Origin: Bromus sterilis
Taxonomy: Eukaryota > Streptophyta > Magnoliopsida > Poales > Poaceae
Length of the DNA stretch: 64,000 nucleotides
Assembly (NCBI GenBank): GCA_950022295.1
Contig: OX465598.1
Coordinates: forward strand, 344,919,324-344,983,323
Direction: 5' to 3'
Position numbers and translations under genes: made by a program. The notes under the pieces were generated by a model, which saw only the letters and a program-made list of their open reading frames with translations, was not told the DNA's origin and did not search any database. The number at the start of each line of letters is the position of its first letter. Position 1 is the stretch's first letter. Of this stretch, positions 53,009 through 64,000 are shown piece after piece.

Positions 53009-56000
53009 TTACAGTACATGTCGTGAGTCCAATATATTGAGCTCACACCTTAACGTACAGAATCTTTTCTCATCCAAAGGTTTCGTGAATATGTCTGCCA
53101 GTTGATCTTCAGTTCTGACATGACTAATAACAATATCTTCACGCTGAACATGATCACGAAGAAAATGATGGCGAATGTCAATATGCTTCGTGCGAGAGTG
53201 CTGTACAGGATTGTGAGCAATTTTGATTGCACTCTCATTATCACATAGGAGAGGGATTTTCTTCACATGAATACCATAATCCTTCAGCGTTTGCTTCAGC
53301 CATAGAATCTGAGTATAGCATGACCCAGCAGCAATGTATTCGGCTTCAGCAGTAGATATTGAAACACAGTTTTGCTTCTTTGAAGCCCAACACACAAGTG
53401 ATCTTCCAAGGAAATGACAAGTCCCTGAAGTTGACTTCCTATCCACACGATCACCAGCCCAGTCAGAGTCAGAATAACCAATGAGATCAAACTGAGCTCC
53501 CTTGGGATACCACAGCCCCAAGGTAGGTGTGTGAGCAAGATAACGAAGAATTCTCTTTACAACAGTGTGATGTGATTCCTTTGGATTTGCCTAAAAACGA
53601 GCACAAATACATACTGAAAGCATAATGTCAGGTCTAGATGCACAAAGATATAAAAGGGATCCAATCATAGACCGATATTTCTTCTGATCGAAGGCTTTGC
53701 CCTTCTCATCTGCATCTAAGAAGCCATTGGTAGGCATAGGCATCTTAATGGTTTTGCATTCAGTGAGACCAAACTTCTTCAGGCAGTCTTTGAGATATTT
53801 TTCTTGAGAAATAAAGGTGCCATTCTTCTGTTGACGGATTTGAAGTCCAAGGAAGAACTTCAATTCACCCATCATAGACATTTCATATTTCTTCGACATC
53901 ATCTTGGCAAATTCTTCGCTGATATCAGTGTTAGTGCATCCAAAAATGATATCATCTACATATATTTGACATACAAAAATTCACCATTATAAGATCGAGT
54001 GAAAAGTGTTGGGTCAGTGGTTCCTGGTTTGAAGCCTTTCTTCAGAAGGAAGTCCTTCAATGTGTCGTACCAAGCACGAGGTGCTTGCTTCAACCCATAG
54101 AGGGCCTTGTGTAACCTGTACACCATGTCGGGTTTCTTTGGGTCTTCAAAACCTGGAGGCTGCATGACATACACTTCTTCCTTGATTTCTCCGTTAAGAA
54201 AAGCACTTTTCACATCCATTTGATAAAGCAGAATACCATTGAAATTTGCAAAAGCAAGCATAACACGAATGGATTCGAGACGAGCAACTGGAGCATAAGT
54301 TTCGCCGAAATCGATACCTTCGATTTGGGTGTAACCTTGTGCTACCAGACGTGCTTTGTTTCTTACCACTATACCATCTTCATCTTGCTTGTTGCGAAAA
54401 ATCCACTTTGTACCAATGATGTTGTGCTTCGTGGGATCAGGTCTATCAACTAAGGACCAGACTTTGTTTCGCTCGAATTGGTTAAGTTCTTCGAGCATGG
54501 CAGTTAACCAATCTGGATCCTTCATGGCTTCATCAAACTTCGACGGTTCTAACATGGAGACAAACGAAAAAATTCCACATAAGTTAGCCAAACGAGTACG
54601 AGAATGAGTTGTAGGACGACCTGGTTGATGAATTTCTTCAAGAATCGAGTCAACATCAACTTTTCTTCGAACTCGTGATAATGTTGAATCATTTGCTTCC
54701 GGCTCAGCTTCTGCTTCAGGATCTTCTTCAGCTTCAGGATATGCATCACCTTCAGCTTCAGCATTTCCTTCATTCCTTTGTTCTTCTTCGTCATGTTCAT
54801 CATTAGCTTCAGGATGTTGATCTCCAGCGCCCCGGGCTATGTATGGGAACATTGGACCATCATCATCCCTATTAGCTTGACGAGCATTGGCATCAACAGG
54901 GCGAATCTCTCCAATAGCCATGGACCTGATCACTTCATCAAGAGGAGGTTCATCAAGATCATGAGGCAAATGCTCTTTTTGAGAGCCATTAGTTTCATCA
55001 AACCTCACATTCACAGTTTCCATAACTTTACCAAAGTGAGAGTTATAGACTCTGTAGGTGTGAGAGTTTGAGCCATAACCTAAAAGAAAACCTTCATGTG
55101 CCTTAGGGGCAAATTTGGAGCTATGATTCATATCTCTAATAAAGCATGGAGCACCAAACACCCTAAGGTACGAAACATTTGGTTTGTTACCAGTGATAAG
55201 CTCATGTGAAGTCTTCTTCAGAAATTTGTGAAGGTAAACCTTGTTGATGATATGACAAGCTGTGTTAATTGCTTCGGCCCAGAACCTGATAGGATTCTTG
55301 TATTCAGCAAGCATAGTTCTGGCCATCTCAATGAGAGTTCTATTCTTCCTTTCAACAACACCATTCTGTTGAGGTGTATAAGCAGCAGAGAACTCATGAG
55401 TAAAACCATGATCATCAAGAAAATCTTCAATATGAGTATTTTTTAATTCAGTTCCATTATCACTTCAGATATGCTTCAGAGACAATTCATATTCTGTTTG
55501 AGCTCTCTTGGCGAATGACTTGAAGATTTCAACAACTTTGCTCTTGTCATCCAAAAATAAAACCCAAGTATAACGAGAGAAGTCATCAACAATAACTAGA
55601 CCATATTTATTTCCTCCCAGGCTTGCATAATTTTGAGGACCAAAAAGACCCATATGAAGCAATTCAAGAGGACGAGTGGTAGTCATGATAGTCTTCGCTG
55701 AATGATGTTTCTTCGTAATTTTACCAGCTTCACAAGCACTGCAGAGACGATCCTTGTCGAATTTAACTTCGCTAAGGCCAATAACATGATTCTTCTTCAC
55801 TAAGCTATGAAGATTTCTCATCCCTGCATGACCAAGTCTTCGATGCCATAACCAACCAGATGAATCTTTTTCCATTAAGCATGTGGAAACAGCAGGGCCC
55901 GAAGAAAAATCAACAATGTATAAGTCTCCTTTTCGGTAACCCTCAAAGACAAACGCATAGTCATCCTGTGAAAAGACAACACAACGCGAAGCAGAAAATA

Positions 56001-56376
56001 GAACAAGCATACCCATATCGCATAACTTCGAAATAGACATAAGATTATATCCAAGTGATTGGACTAGCATAACCTTGTCAATGTTCTTATCTTTCGATAT
56101 GGCAACCTTACCCAAACCTAAAACTTTACCCTTGTTGTTATCACCGAAGGTAATGTACTTCTGAGAAGAGTGTGATAGTTTTTCTTCGGTGAATAACTCC
56201 TTGTCTCCGGTCATATGATTTGTGCAACCACTATCCATGACCCATTCGGATCCACCGGAGACATAGCCCTGCAGAAGAATTAGTTCTTCTTAACCACCCA
56301 CAAACGAGCAGGTGACTGAGAAGATGTTGAAGCACTGGTTGAAGCAATATTAAATCGAACAGGAGTGTATTGCTTC
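53009..56376 (-). pseudogene. pol: Element E pol: copia protease, integrase, RT, RNase H (broken)
   Basis: From right to left: protease MDSGCTNHMTG at 56236, a GAG-pre-integrase zinc region (WHRRLGHAGMRNL, CSACEAGK), integrase with D in VIVDDFSRY, D in SDNGT and E in VVERKN, then RT (KARLVAQGYTQ, DVKSAFLNG, QAPRAWYD) and RNase H (YSDSDWAGD, STAEAEYIA, CDNESAIKIA, ADIFTKPL). Breaks: a one-base shift near 56290, TGA at 55465-55467 where Arg (CGA) is expected, a small frameshift at about 53960 just before the RT active-site YVDD, and TAG at 53591-53593 where CAG is expected. Integrase-before-RT order defines copia. The gag-side continuation is beyond element F. Confidence 0.9.
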
Positions 56377-56381
56377 GGTGT

Positions 56382-57088
56382 TGTCGTCGATATGTGAACG
56401 GCAGATGCCATAGGATGGCTAAAGTGGGAGAACAATGCGCAGACGACGGCGCTCCGGACGGGTCTAGGTACAAGCACAGCCGGACACCGCGAAGTACCCA
56501 GGTTCGGGGCTCTCCGTAGAGATAAAACCCCTACTCCTGCCTGTCTGGACTATAGACATATATCTGTACAAGGTTGCTCCTGGAGCTGTATCTGCGCTGC
56601 GGCCGAGCTGGACTATGCTCGTGCCGAGCTGAGCTACTAGTATGAGACGAATGGATGGAATGCTCAACTCCTCCCACCGTGGCATGCCTTGCCCCTTATA
56701 TAGTGGTGGCAAGGATGCTCCATGGGTGAGGACAAGGGAAAGAGGACGAAAGAGAGTACATGTGAGGTGACCCCTCGATGTGATGTAATGTGACATCTAA
56801 CCACTATACTATTCCTGACATGACTAGAGATGTCACTCAGTTGTCTTGTCGGCTTGTCATCTCGGTTGACCTCTTGGACAGCCGAGTGCGCGAACAGTCG
56901 GTCGAGTGCGCGGACAGTCGGCCGAGTGCGGGCAATCGGCACGGGGCAATCGACCGGCGTCCGAGCTGGCGCGCAATCGGCATGGAGCAGTCGGCGGGGG
57001 CCGAGCCGGAGCGCGGTCGGCGAAGGCGCGCAGTTGGCGTTGCGTCGAATCGGTGACTTTGGTATACCCGGGGGTATTTCCTCCGACA
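56382..57088 (-). repeat. 3' LTR of element F (707 bp)
   Basis: TGTCGTCGATATGTG... to ...CTCCGACA. Carries an extra 20-bp copy of CGAGTGCGCGRACAGTCGG near 56883-56920 compared with the other LTR. TATA box (minus CTATATAAGGGG) near 56695. Confidence 0.95.
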
Positions 57089-59675
57089 GTAGCCTCCGAG
57101 CCTCCGGGTGACTCGGTGAGTCATCCGAAGGTTTTCTTCTTTGTTGGTGTAGCCGAACGCCGATCGCACTTGGTGCAACTTCTTTCTAGTGGGGGCGCGC
57201 AAGCGCACCCACTGGGTGTAGCCTCCGAGCCTCCGGGTGACTCGGAGAGTCATCCGGAGGGTTCCTTGATTTTGTTGTAGTCGATGGCGTCGAGGGTCTT
57301 AGTAGTTTTCCCCCGGAAACAATCATGCATAAGACAAACGTTAGTTATCTCGGATATATCGAATACTTCTTATTTTTCTAAAAATGTAGATTTGTGCAAT
57401 CGGGAGGCCGACTCGGCTTTGCCTTCGCCCCGCAGTCATTTTTCTGTTCATTCCACCCTTTGGCTCTTGCTCTCGCCAGCATTACAGCCGGCTTGCGGTC
57501 TGTAGATGGATCGAACAGTCGGCCGCCAGATGAGGTGTACAGTACTTAGACTTTGGGAAGCAAACTCAACCGAGCAAACTTCCAAAAGGAAACGATCGGG
57601 TCGCCCAAATTGTTTTCTCTTTGTACGTTGTTCATGTGTGGTGACCTCCAGCTTTTGCTCTTTGCCAGCGTTGCAGCCAGCATGCGGTCTGCAGATGGAT
57701 CAAATCACAGGCCTTTGGCTCCATACACACTACTAATCCGTCTGTCAGAAATAACTATTTGGGTTATCCGGCCTGCCCAGAGGCAGCCGGTCCCGGGCCG
57801 AACATGCAGCCGACTGGAAATAACGCGGAGCTAACCCCCGAAGACTACTCAGGTTCATCCGTCATGCTTGCTATGGTAAGCAGTATTGAGTGGAACTCAC
57901 ATTGAATTTTTTGGGCGCAGTCGGAACACCCACTGGGTGAAGGTGTAGCCTCCGGGTGACTTGGAGAGTCATCCGGAGGGTTTTTGTTAATGTAGTAGAC
58001 GGAACACTCGGCAGACTCGTCCTCCGAGCCTCCGAGTGACTCGTCGAGTCGTTCGGAGAGTCTTTTGTTGATGAAGACGGGGCATTCGGCGGGTTCGTCC
58101 TCCGAGCCTCCGAGTGACTCGTCGAGTTATTCGGGCAAGTGATCCCTTGTGGTTGCTCCAGCGGATGGTCTGCCATCCGGGTCACAACCACACTTCTTTT
58201 TCGCAATCGGCTGACCGGTCAGCGCAATCGGATTGACATCGGCCGACCTAACTGACGTTTTTTTTGGGCACTCGGCTGGACGAGATGACACAATCGGCAT
58301 AGTCACCACCCCAATCGGCCTAGCCAATTCCTGCTCTTCTCTTTTCTTTTTTGCGACTTGTGTGGATGCGATAGTCGGCGAGTCGAACTGACACACTCGG
58401 CGTAGCCAGCGATCTCAATCGGCATAACCGAACTCTACTAACAGCCGAGCTGCACTCGCCCAACCTCCGCACTGATTTTTCCTTTTCCTTCTCTGAACTT
58501 GCGCATCTGATCCTCTGAATTTTTCTCTGCCTTTTGCGTCTTCTCTTCTTTATGCAGCATGGGAGGCCCAAACACTGGAGCTGGGCAGCCGAGTGCATCG
58601 AGGAGGCAGCCGGCGGGCGCCGAGCTCGACTTGGACGGCAACGGCGACGCAGCCGGCCGCGAGGGCGCGGCGCGCGGGTGACCTGCGAGGTCGCAGTCGG
58701 CTATGGCGGGGCAAACCAGGCGGCCGGGGCAGTCGGGCTGAGCTGCGAGGGAGGCAGCCGGGTGGGCTCATCGGAGAATCAGGCGAAGCCGCTGAGCTGG
58801 ACGCAACCGGCCCACACCGCTGCTGAGCTGGCGGCGTAGTCGGTGGTACCGCAGCCGGCGGATGGGGAAGGGAAATGGACCAGCCGGAGGAGCGGCCGTG
58901 ACGCAAGCACAATCCAGCCCGTATCTGGCTAATGCATAGGGATTATTTAGGTGGTGTACAGCCTAGTGTATGAAGAGTATCTGGCCAGTATGTGGGAGTA
59001 GTACGGGGAGGTTTTGACTTGCTTCTCTCTGAACTTTTCTTTGCTTCTTCTGAATTTTTCACAGGCAGCACGAGGGAACTCGGCTGGAGACGAGGGAGCA
59101 CGAGCGGGCTCGCGGTCAGCGACGGCCTTCCGCACCGGCGGACGGAGCTGGGCGCGGCACGGCGGCGCAGGCTGGAGAAGAAGGGAACGCCGGCCCAGCC
59201 GGTGCCGCTCGGGCGCAAGACGACGAGGGGACGGAGATGGAGGAGCAGCGCAGGCTCGCAGTCAGAGGCGGCCTTCCGCACCGGCGAACGGAGCTGAGCG
59301 AGGCGCGGCGGCGCAGGCTGCCACACGAAGGAGGACAGCGCTGGGCAGCAGCGGGCGTGACGGAGGACGCTCGGGGAAGAAACGTGGAGGATGGCCCCGC
59401 ACGGCCACTGGAGGCGCTCGCGGAGGCAGCCGACGAAGCTGGGAGCGGAGGGCCATTGGAGGAGGAGGAGCGCGCAGCGGGAAGCCACGGGCACCGGACG
59501 GGGAAGCACTGCCGCGGGCGCGACAGGAAACTGCCGGCTTGCCCAGCCTTCGGGCGCGCCGCCACCGGCTGACTGCGATCCAGATCCAAAAATGTCTGCG
59601 CCGAAGAAATCGCTGATGAAGAAGCTCGATGAAAAAAATATCCCCGCCGGAGCAGAACTCCGGTCGCTGCATTTT
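57089..59675 (-). repeat. Internal region of element F, no coding capacity recognised
   Basis: At least five copies of a polypurine-like phrase (CCTCCGAGCCTCCGGGTGACTCG) near 57089, 57221, 57948, 58021 and 58101, each followed by a GAGTCATCCGGAGG-type partner that can pair with it. A diverged duplication of about 190 bp (CAGCCGGCTTGCGGTCTGTAG near 57484 and CAGCCAGCATGCGGTCTGCAG near 57674). A GC-rich part (58560-59600) has long frames on both strands without conserved motifs. Confidence 0.75.
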
Positions 59676-59694
59676 CCCCACGGTGGGCGCCAAC
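59676..59694 (-). other. Primer-binding site of element F
   Basis: Minus strand GTTGGCGCCCACCGTGGGG, identical to that of element B. Confidence 0.85.
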
Positions 59695-60381
59695 TGTCGT
59701 CGATATGTGAACGGCAGATGCCATAGGATGGCTAAAGTGGAAGAACAATGCGCAGACGACGGCGCTCCGGACGGGTCTAGGTACAAGCACAGTCGGACAC
59801 CGCGAAGTACCCAGGTTCGGGGCTCTCCGTAGAGATAAAACCCCTACTCCTGCCTGTCTGTACTATAGACATATATCTGTACAAGGTTGCTCCTGGAGCT
59901 GTATCTGCGCTGCGGCCGAGCTGGACTATGCTCGTGCCGAGCTGAGCTACTAGTATGAGACGAATGGATGGAATGCTCAACTCCTCCCACCGTGGCATGC
60001 CTTGCCCCTTATATAGTGGTGGCAAGGATGCTCCATGGGTGAGGACAAGGGAAAGAGGACGAAAGGGAGTACATGTGAGGTGACCCCTCGATGTGATGTA
60101 ATGTGACATCTAACCACTATACTATTCCTGACATGACTAGAGATGTCACTCAGTTGTCTTGTCGGCTTGTCATCTCGGTTGACCTCTTGGACAGCCGAGT
60201 GCGCGGACAGTCGGCCCAGTGCGGGCAATCGGCACGGGGAAATCGACCGGCGTCCGAGCTGGCGCGCAATCGGCATGGAGCAGTCGGCGGGGGCCGAGCC
60301 GGAGCGCAGTCGGTGAAGGCGCGCAGTTGGCGTTGCGTCGAATCGGTGACTTTGGTATACCCGGGGGTATTTCCTCCGACA
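59695..60381 (-). repeat. 5' LTR of element F (687 bp)
   Basis: TGTCGTCGATATGTG... to ...CTCCGACA, followed by the GGTGT duplication. Confidence 0.95.
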
Positions 60382-60386
60382 GGTGT

Positions 60387-62598
60387 ACCATCAAGCACAC
60401 CATAAATGTAAGTCCTCTGCGAATGGTTAGCATAAGAATGAGCATATGCAATCTTAGAATGATTATTATGAGGACGATAAGTATGACGACCAGTACGATA
60501 GTATTGCTTCTGCGGAACATTTGATTCGAGCACCAGTGGATCATTTCTTGTTTCAAGAGAATAGAAATGATTCGGTGGTACCGAAGACTTTCCCTGCATA
60601 GTATGGTTACCAGGTAGTTTTTCCACAAGTGCTTTATGCACCCATATCTTCCTCTTATAGAAGCCATTCTTAGGAGGAGTACCAACATACTCAGCTGTAA
60701 CCTTTCCCTGTTCATCTTTGATGAGCTTGTAGTCAGAATCAAGTGATTCGTCTACGATAGCTTTGTTCATCTTGCAATCAAAACCTGAAAGGTTAGCTAT
60801 ATCAATGGGGTTCCCCTTCGCAAGGACCCAAACAGTCTTAGGATACTGCTCAGGTTCCCAATAGGTTCCATCAGGGTTTATCTTTCTCTCGAAACCAACA
60901 CCTTCATTCCTGGGATTCCTGTGAAGGAGAGCCTTCCTCAGGATATCACAGAGATACTGGTGACCTTGCACACTTTTGAACATCCCTGATTCAAATAAGT
61001 TTTTCAACCTGAGGAGTTCCTCGGTAACAGCAGGATTTTCCTCATCAGAGGCATTAGTATCATCAATAACAATAGGAGCTTTGCCTTTGGAATCAATTTT
61101 GCTTCGTTCCAAACAAGGTGATTCAGTTTCATGATTTGCTTCAGAACCTTGTTGAGCCATGAGAGAGAGATTGACATTTTCCAACTCTTCATGAGCCTCT
61201 TTCAGTTTTTCGAGAGCCATTTTCCTCTGAAGAAATTCATAGGTGAGCTTCTCATAATCAACTGAAAGAAGATCATGCCGAGAGGATAATTCTTCAAACT
61301 TTTCTTTCAGAGCTTCATGCTCATTAGTCAAAGTTTGACCTTTCTCTATCTCATCGATCAACAACGTTTCTGATTTCTTAATGGTTTTGCTTAGTGAATC
61401 AAGTTCATCTTGTTGGATTGAAGCAATTTTAGCAAGTTTAGCATAGCTTATCTTAGAATCACTATCATATGAGGAACAATCAGAAGTATCATAGTTAGAT
61501 TTCGATGAAGATACCTTCGCCTTGGCCATGAAGCAATATGCAGGAGATTCATCTTCACTACTGTTGTTGGTAAAGAATGAGCTCGAAGCTTTTGTCGAAG
61601 CATCTGCTGGAGCGAATGCCAAACCAGCAACACCATCTGATTCGGACCCAGACCCAGACCTTGAGCCTGAATGAGCTTCGGACCCAGAGGCTTCGTCTTC
61701 GGAGTTCATCTCCTTTCCCAGATAGGCCTTGGCTCGGTGAGAGCTGCTTCGACGAGACGAGTGAGTCTTCGAGGAAGAACCCTCACGCTTCTTGTGATAC
61801 TTCTTCTTCTTGTCATCATCAGAATCTTTCTTCTTATCTCTTCTCGAACTCGAATCATGTCTCTTGGATTCATAGCTTCTGGAAGATCTGTGGGACTTGG
61901 TTGAGGAGTCTCTGAGCGAATGCTTTGCTTTGTTCTCAGCTTCCCACAGAGGGCAATCAGCAATGTAGTGACCTGGTTTCTTGCATTTGTAGCAACAGTT
62001 GTCTTTTGATGGAGAGCTTCTTGAGGATGAACGGTGAGATGAGTGAGTGGAGCTTCTTGAAGAATAACTCTTTCTCGGCGAAGAAAAACCTTTTCTTTGG
62101 AAGCGATTGAAGCGTCTCATGATCAATGCCAAATCCTTCCCAATACTTGCAGGATCATCTGATTCGACACCTGAAGCAGAACTGACTTCGGGTGAAGAAT
62201 GTCGTGAAGCTTTTGCTTTCAAAGCATGAGTTTTTCTTCGTGAACCATTTATGTCACGTTTCTCATCTTCTTCCATTTCAAAGGTAGTGAGTCTCTCAAG
62301 AATATCAGTGGCAACAAGACGTCTGAAATCAGTCCCTTCCTTGATCATCAGCACAATGTGATCAAACGAGTCATCCAATGAGCGAAGCAAAGTTCTCACA
62401 ACAGAGTGAGGAGTAATGTCATCAGCACCGAGGGAAATCAACTCATTAGCAAGAGTTGTGAGTTTGCTGTAAATAGAGCTGACTTTTTCACCCTCGTTTC
62501 TCTTGAAGCGATAGAATTTGCTACGGAGTGTGTCAATTCTGGCATCCTTCTGGGTAGAAACACCTTCACCAATCTTTTCAAGATAGTCCCAGATAGTC
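60387..62598 (-). CDS. gag: Element E gag (N-terminally truncated), copia type
   Basis: One open frame on the minus strand. It starts inside the capsid domain (WDYLEKIGEG, FYRFKRNEGEKVSSIYSKL, LLRSLDDSFDHIVLMI), continues with a Ser/Arg-rich region, a zinc knuckle CYKCKKPGHYIADC near 61955-61995, Lys/Ser-rich and acidic segments, and a coiled coil (about 61150-61420). It runs up to element F at 60386. The usual N-terminal part, about 100 or more residues, is missing: upstream of codon TIWDY the sequence becomes a Ty3-type leader and primer site. The frame stays open into the Ty3 LTR, so the first Met at 62690 is an artefact of the fusion. Confidence 0.85.
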
Positions 62599-62600
62599 CT

Positions 62601-62612
62601 GCTCTGATACCA
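62601..62612 (-). other. Primer-binding site joined to element E gag
   Basis: Minus strand TGGTATCAGAGC, four bases from the LTR start, the same arrangement as in element 1 (8591-8606). Confidence 0.85.
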
Positions 62613-62616
62613 AGTC

Positions 62617-63191
62617 TGTCGGGATCCGGGGTTAGCGTATGTAATTCCAGTCACGATACAATCACATGGAGAGCCGAGAACCGTACCCACTTGTCTAAGC
62701 AGACAAGGCCAAGCACAGAACGTTCTCGGTAAGCATCAAACGTGAGGGGCATCCCATTCAGGCCGGATGATCAACTGATATGGGTCCTCAACGTCCGCTC
62801 ACAAGTCTAAATGCTTATGGGTGGTGAATCCCATACTCATAGACAAGTCGCCTCAACCATGTTATCGATTGGATCCTAACTCTTACATAGACTTACTCCA
62901 GCCCGATCACTTAGTCGGGGTCTAGGGCGGGCTCGATCATACAACTAAGTGTGCACGTGACAGAGTCACGAGCAATCGCATCGCGATGCCCCAAGCTGCG
63001 CACATCTAAGGGCCACTTGGTGTATCAAAGACCGCCAGCCAGATCACAACTAAGGTCTCGAAAACCCATACTAAGACATGCATGTTATAAACATACACGC
63101 AGCACACATGCCTAGTATGAACAGCAGGTATCATCACATAACTCTACAAAGTATTCTTTATTGATATACACATAGAGCATACAAAGATCAT
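62617..63191 (-). repeat. Partial Ty3 LTR related to element 1, fused to copia gag
   Basis: 575 bp that align with 8607-9187 of element 1's 5' LTR at roughly 90 percent by eye (TGTCGGGATCCGGGGTTAGCG..., GAGCCGAGAACCGTACCC...). It is cut at 63192 by element G. It is a Ty3 LTR, not a copia LTR. Confidence 0.88.
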
Positions 63192-64000
63192 GTTGGGAAA
63201 CGTAGTAGAAAACAAAAAATTTCGGCCTACGAATCAAGAACCCAAGATCATCCAAGAAGATTGCATACAAGGTTTTAGGTCATGGCTCACCAACCGATGT
63301 AGCGGAAGTAGAGTTGGTGAAGACCGTTGGTGCAGATCCCCGCAGCTAGGAATTTCAATGACCTCCCAACCGCGAGGATATCGATCCCTCGAACCGTCCC
63401 GCGATCTAGTCCCATGGACAAGTCCCACGAACAAGCTCCTCGAAAAAGGGTCGAAGGTACGACCCCTCTATTAGTATCCACACATCCCGTAGAAGCAATC
63501 CAGCAGCGCTCCGCCGTCCAGAGATGAACGCCACCGAGAAAACTAGAGGGAGAAAACCCTAACGGATTCCGATCTAGAACAGCGTCTAAACCGGGGTCTA
63601 ATTGTGGAGCAACGGGGTTTAGAGGAGGGAGGGTGGCGCATAGGCCTTGGGGATTGCTTGTGTGTGTCTTCCCCCACCCTTGGCTCACCTTATATAGGTG
63701 GCCAAGGGGCCTAGGGCGCAGCTCAAGGAGGTTTGGGAGTCCAACTTGGACTCCCAAGCCTTCCAAACCTACACATACCTTCCCACCGGAAACCTTCCAT
63801 AATGGTATTTGGAAATCCCACCTGGAGGATCTCCCACCCCTTTTTGGTGCGCCCCCACCACCTGGCCGGCCAGGGCAGTTTAGGTGGCTTGCCCCCCAAG
63901 GCCAGGGGCGCAGGGCAGTGGGTGGTACTGCCCGGAACCTTCCGGAACCTTCTAGAAGCTTCCAGGACCTTCCGGGACCTACCGGGACTGTTTCGGGACA
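63192..64000. mobile_element. Element G: start of another LTR element (partial)
   Basis: Begins TGTTGGGAAACGTAGTAG after GATCA (63187-63191), inserted in the Ty3 LTR piece. TGTTGGGGAACG-type starts are common in Triticeae LTRs. A TATATAAGG on the minus strand near 63692-63700 suggests minus orientation. The window ends before the other boundary, so family and size are open. No protein is supported. Confidence 0.6.

Larger units (their letters stand above)
56382..60381 (-). mobile_element. Element F: non-autonomous LTR element, 4.0 kb, complete
   Basis: LTRs 56382-57088 and 59695-60381 flank 2.6 kb without gag or pol. A perfect GGTGT duplication lies at 56377-56381 and 60382-60386, inside element E's coding region. 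The primer site is next to the right LTR in reverse (59676-59694) and the polypurine tract next to the left LTR (57089-57107), so it reads on the minus strand. By eye the LTRs differ by about eight to ten bases plus one 20-bp duplication, so it is the youngest dated insertion here. The primer site and tract match Tat elements A and B, which could supply proteins in trans. Confidence 0.93.
46156..62598 (-). mobile_element. Element E: copia retrotransposon, SIRE/Maximus-like, with third ORF; 5' end replaced
   Basis: Minus-strand order: truncated gag (right), protease, integrase, RT, RNase H, a long spacer, ORF3 (47942-51970), 3' region, 3' LTR 46156-47399. Integrase before RT marks copia. A long ORF after pol fits the SIRE clade, called Maximus in Triticeae; the name is inference. 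AAGTA at 46151-46155 is the left candidate target duplication. Element F is inserted at 56382. The right end is not a copia LTR but a Ty3 primer site and LTR, so the copy is chimeric or truncated. Confidence 0.85.

Noticed and set aside
56790..57280. Plus-strand ORFs across the left LTR of element F
   Set aside because: Arise from repeated CGAGTGCGC-type phrases; no protein similarity and not conserved between the two LTRs because of the 20-bp indel.
58534..59616. ORFs of about 100-200 codons in the GC-rich interior of element F
   Set aside because: No conserved motif, open on both strands, in a non-autonomous element; treated as composition artefacts.
62599..62690. True N-terminus of element E gag starting at the Met at 62690
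   Set aside because: That part of the frame is translated Ty3 LTR and primer-site sequence; the capsid similarity begins only at about 62595.
63190..63766. Coding ORFs in element G
   Set aside because: Short frames in LTR sequence on both strands with no recognised domain.

Overview
The window looks like repeat-dense intergenic DNA from a large grass genome, most likely Triticeae (wheat, barley, rye or a relative). The basis is the density of nested LTR retrotransposons, their Ty3 and copia protein types, and one very GC-rich monocot-type gene. This assignment is inferred; no species marker was recognised. Only one convincing host gene is present: an intronless DUF4228/PADRE protein gene at 13584-14291. 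I found no rRNA, tRNA or CRISPR.

Layout. (1) 1-12693: a minus-strand Ty3 chromovirus (Tekay-like), cut at the left by the window, with 4.1-kb LTRs, gag, pol with chromodomain, and an extra ORF ('ORF0') before gag. (2) 12694-15915: the host gene and its flanks. (3) 15916-19501: part of a second long LTR, plus strand, interrupted by element D. (4) 19502-24780: element D, a minus-strand Tat-type Ty3 element with an internally deleted gag-integrase and an antisense B3-domain gene. (5) 24781-46155: element B, a plus-strand Tat-type element inserted in D. (6) 26012-39875: element A, a complete 13.9-kb relative of B inserted in B's gag, with a perfect GCCGG target duplication and a seven-exon antisense gene. 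(7) 46156 to about 62600: element E, a minus-strand SIRE/Maximus-like copia element inserted in B, with a long third ORF after pol. (8) 56382-60381: element F, a 4.0-kb non-autonomous LTR element inserted in E (GGTGT duplication). (9) 62601-63191: a Ty3 primer-binding site and LTR piece fused to E's truncated gag. (10) 63192-64000: the start of another LTR element, G.

How it works together. Elements A, B and F share the same primer-binding site and similar polypurine tracts, so F could be mobilised by A/B-type machinery. Four unrelated accessory genes sit in four elements, and each has host-gene-like signals. ORF0 has a TATA box, a 5'UTR intron and a possible dsRNA-binding fold. The B3-like gene has a TATA box and a short 5'UTR. 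The antisense gene of A has a TATA box, seven phase-consistent exons and AATAAA. ORF3 of E has a TATA box and a splice acceptor at its ATG. This set of self-contained cargo cassettes is the most interesting signal in the window. Nearly all retroelement ORFs are broken, mostly by C-to-T stops at CAG codons, which fits decay of methylated repeats.
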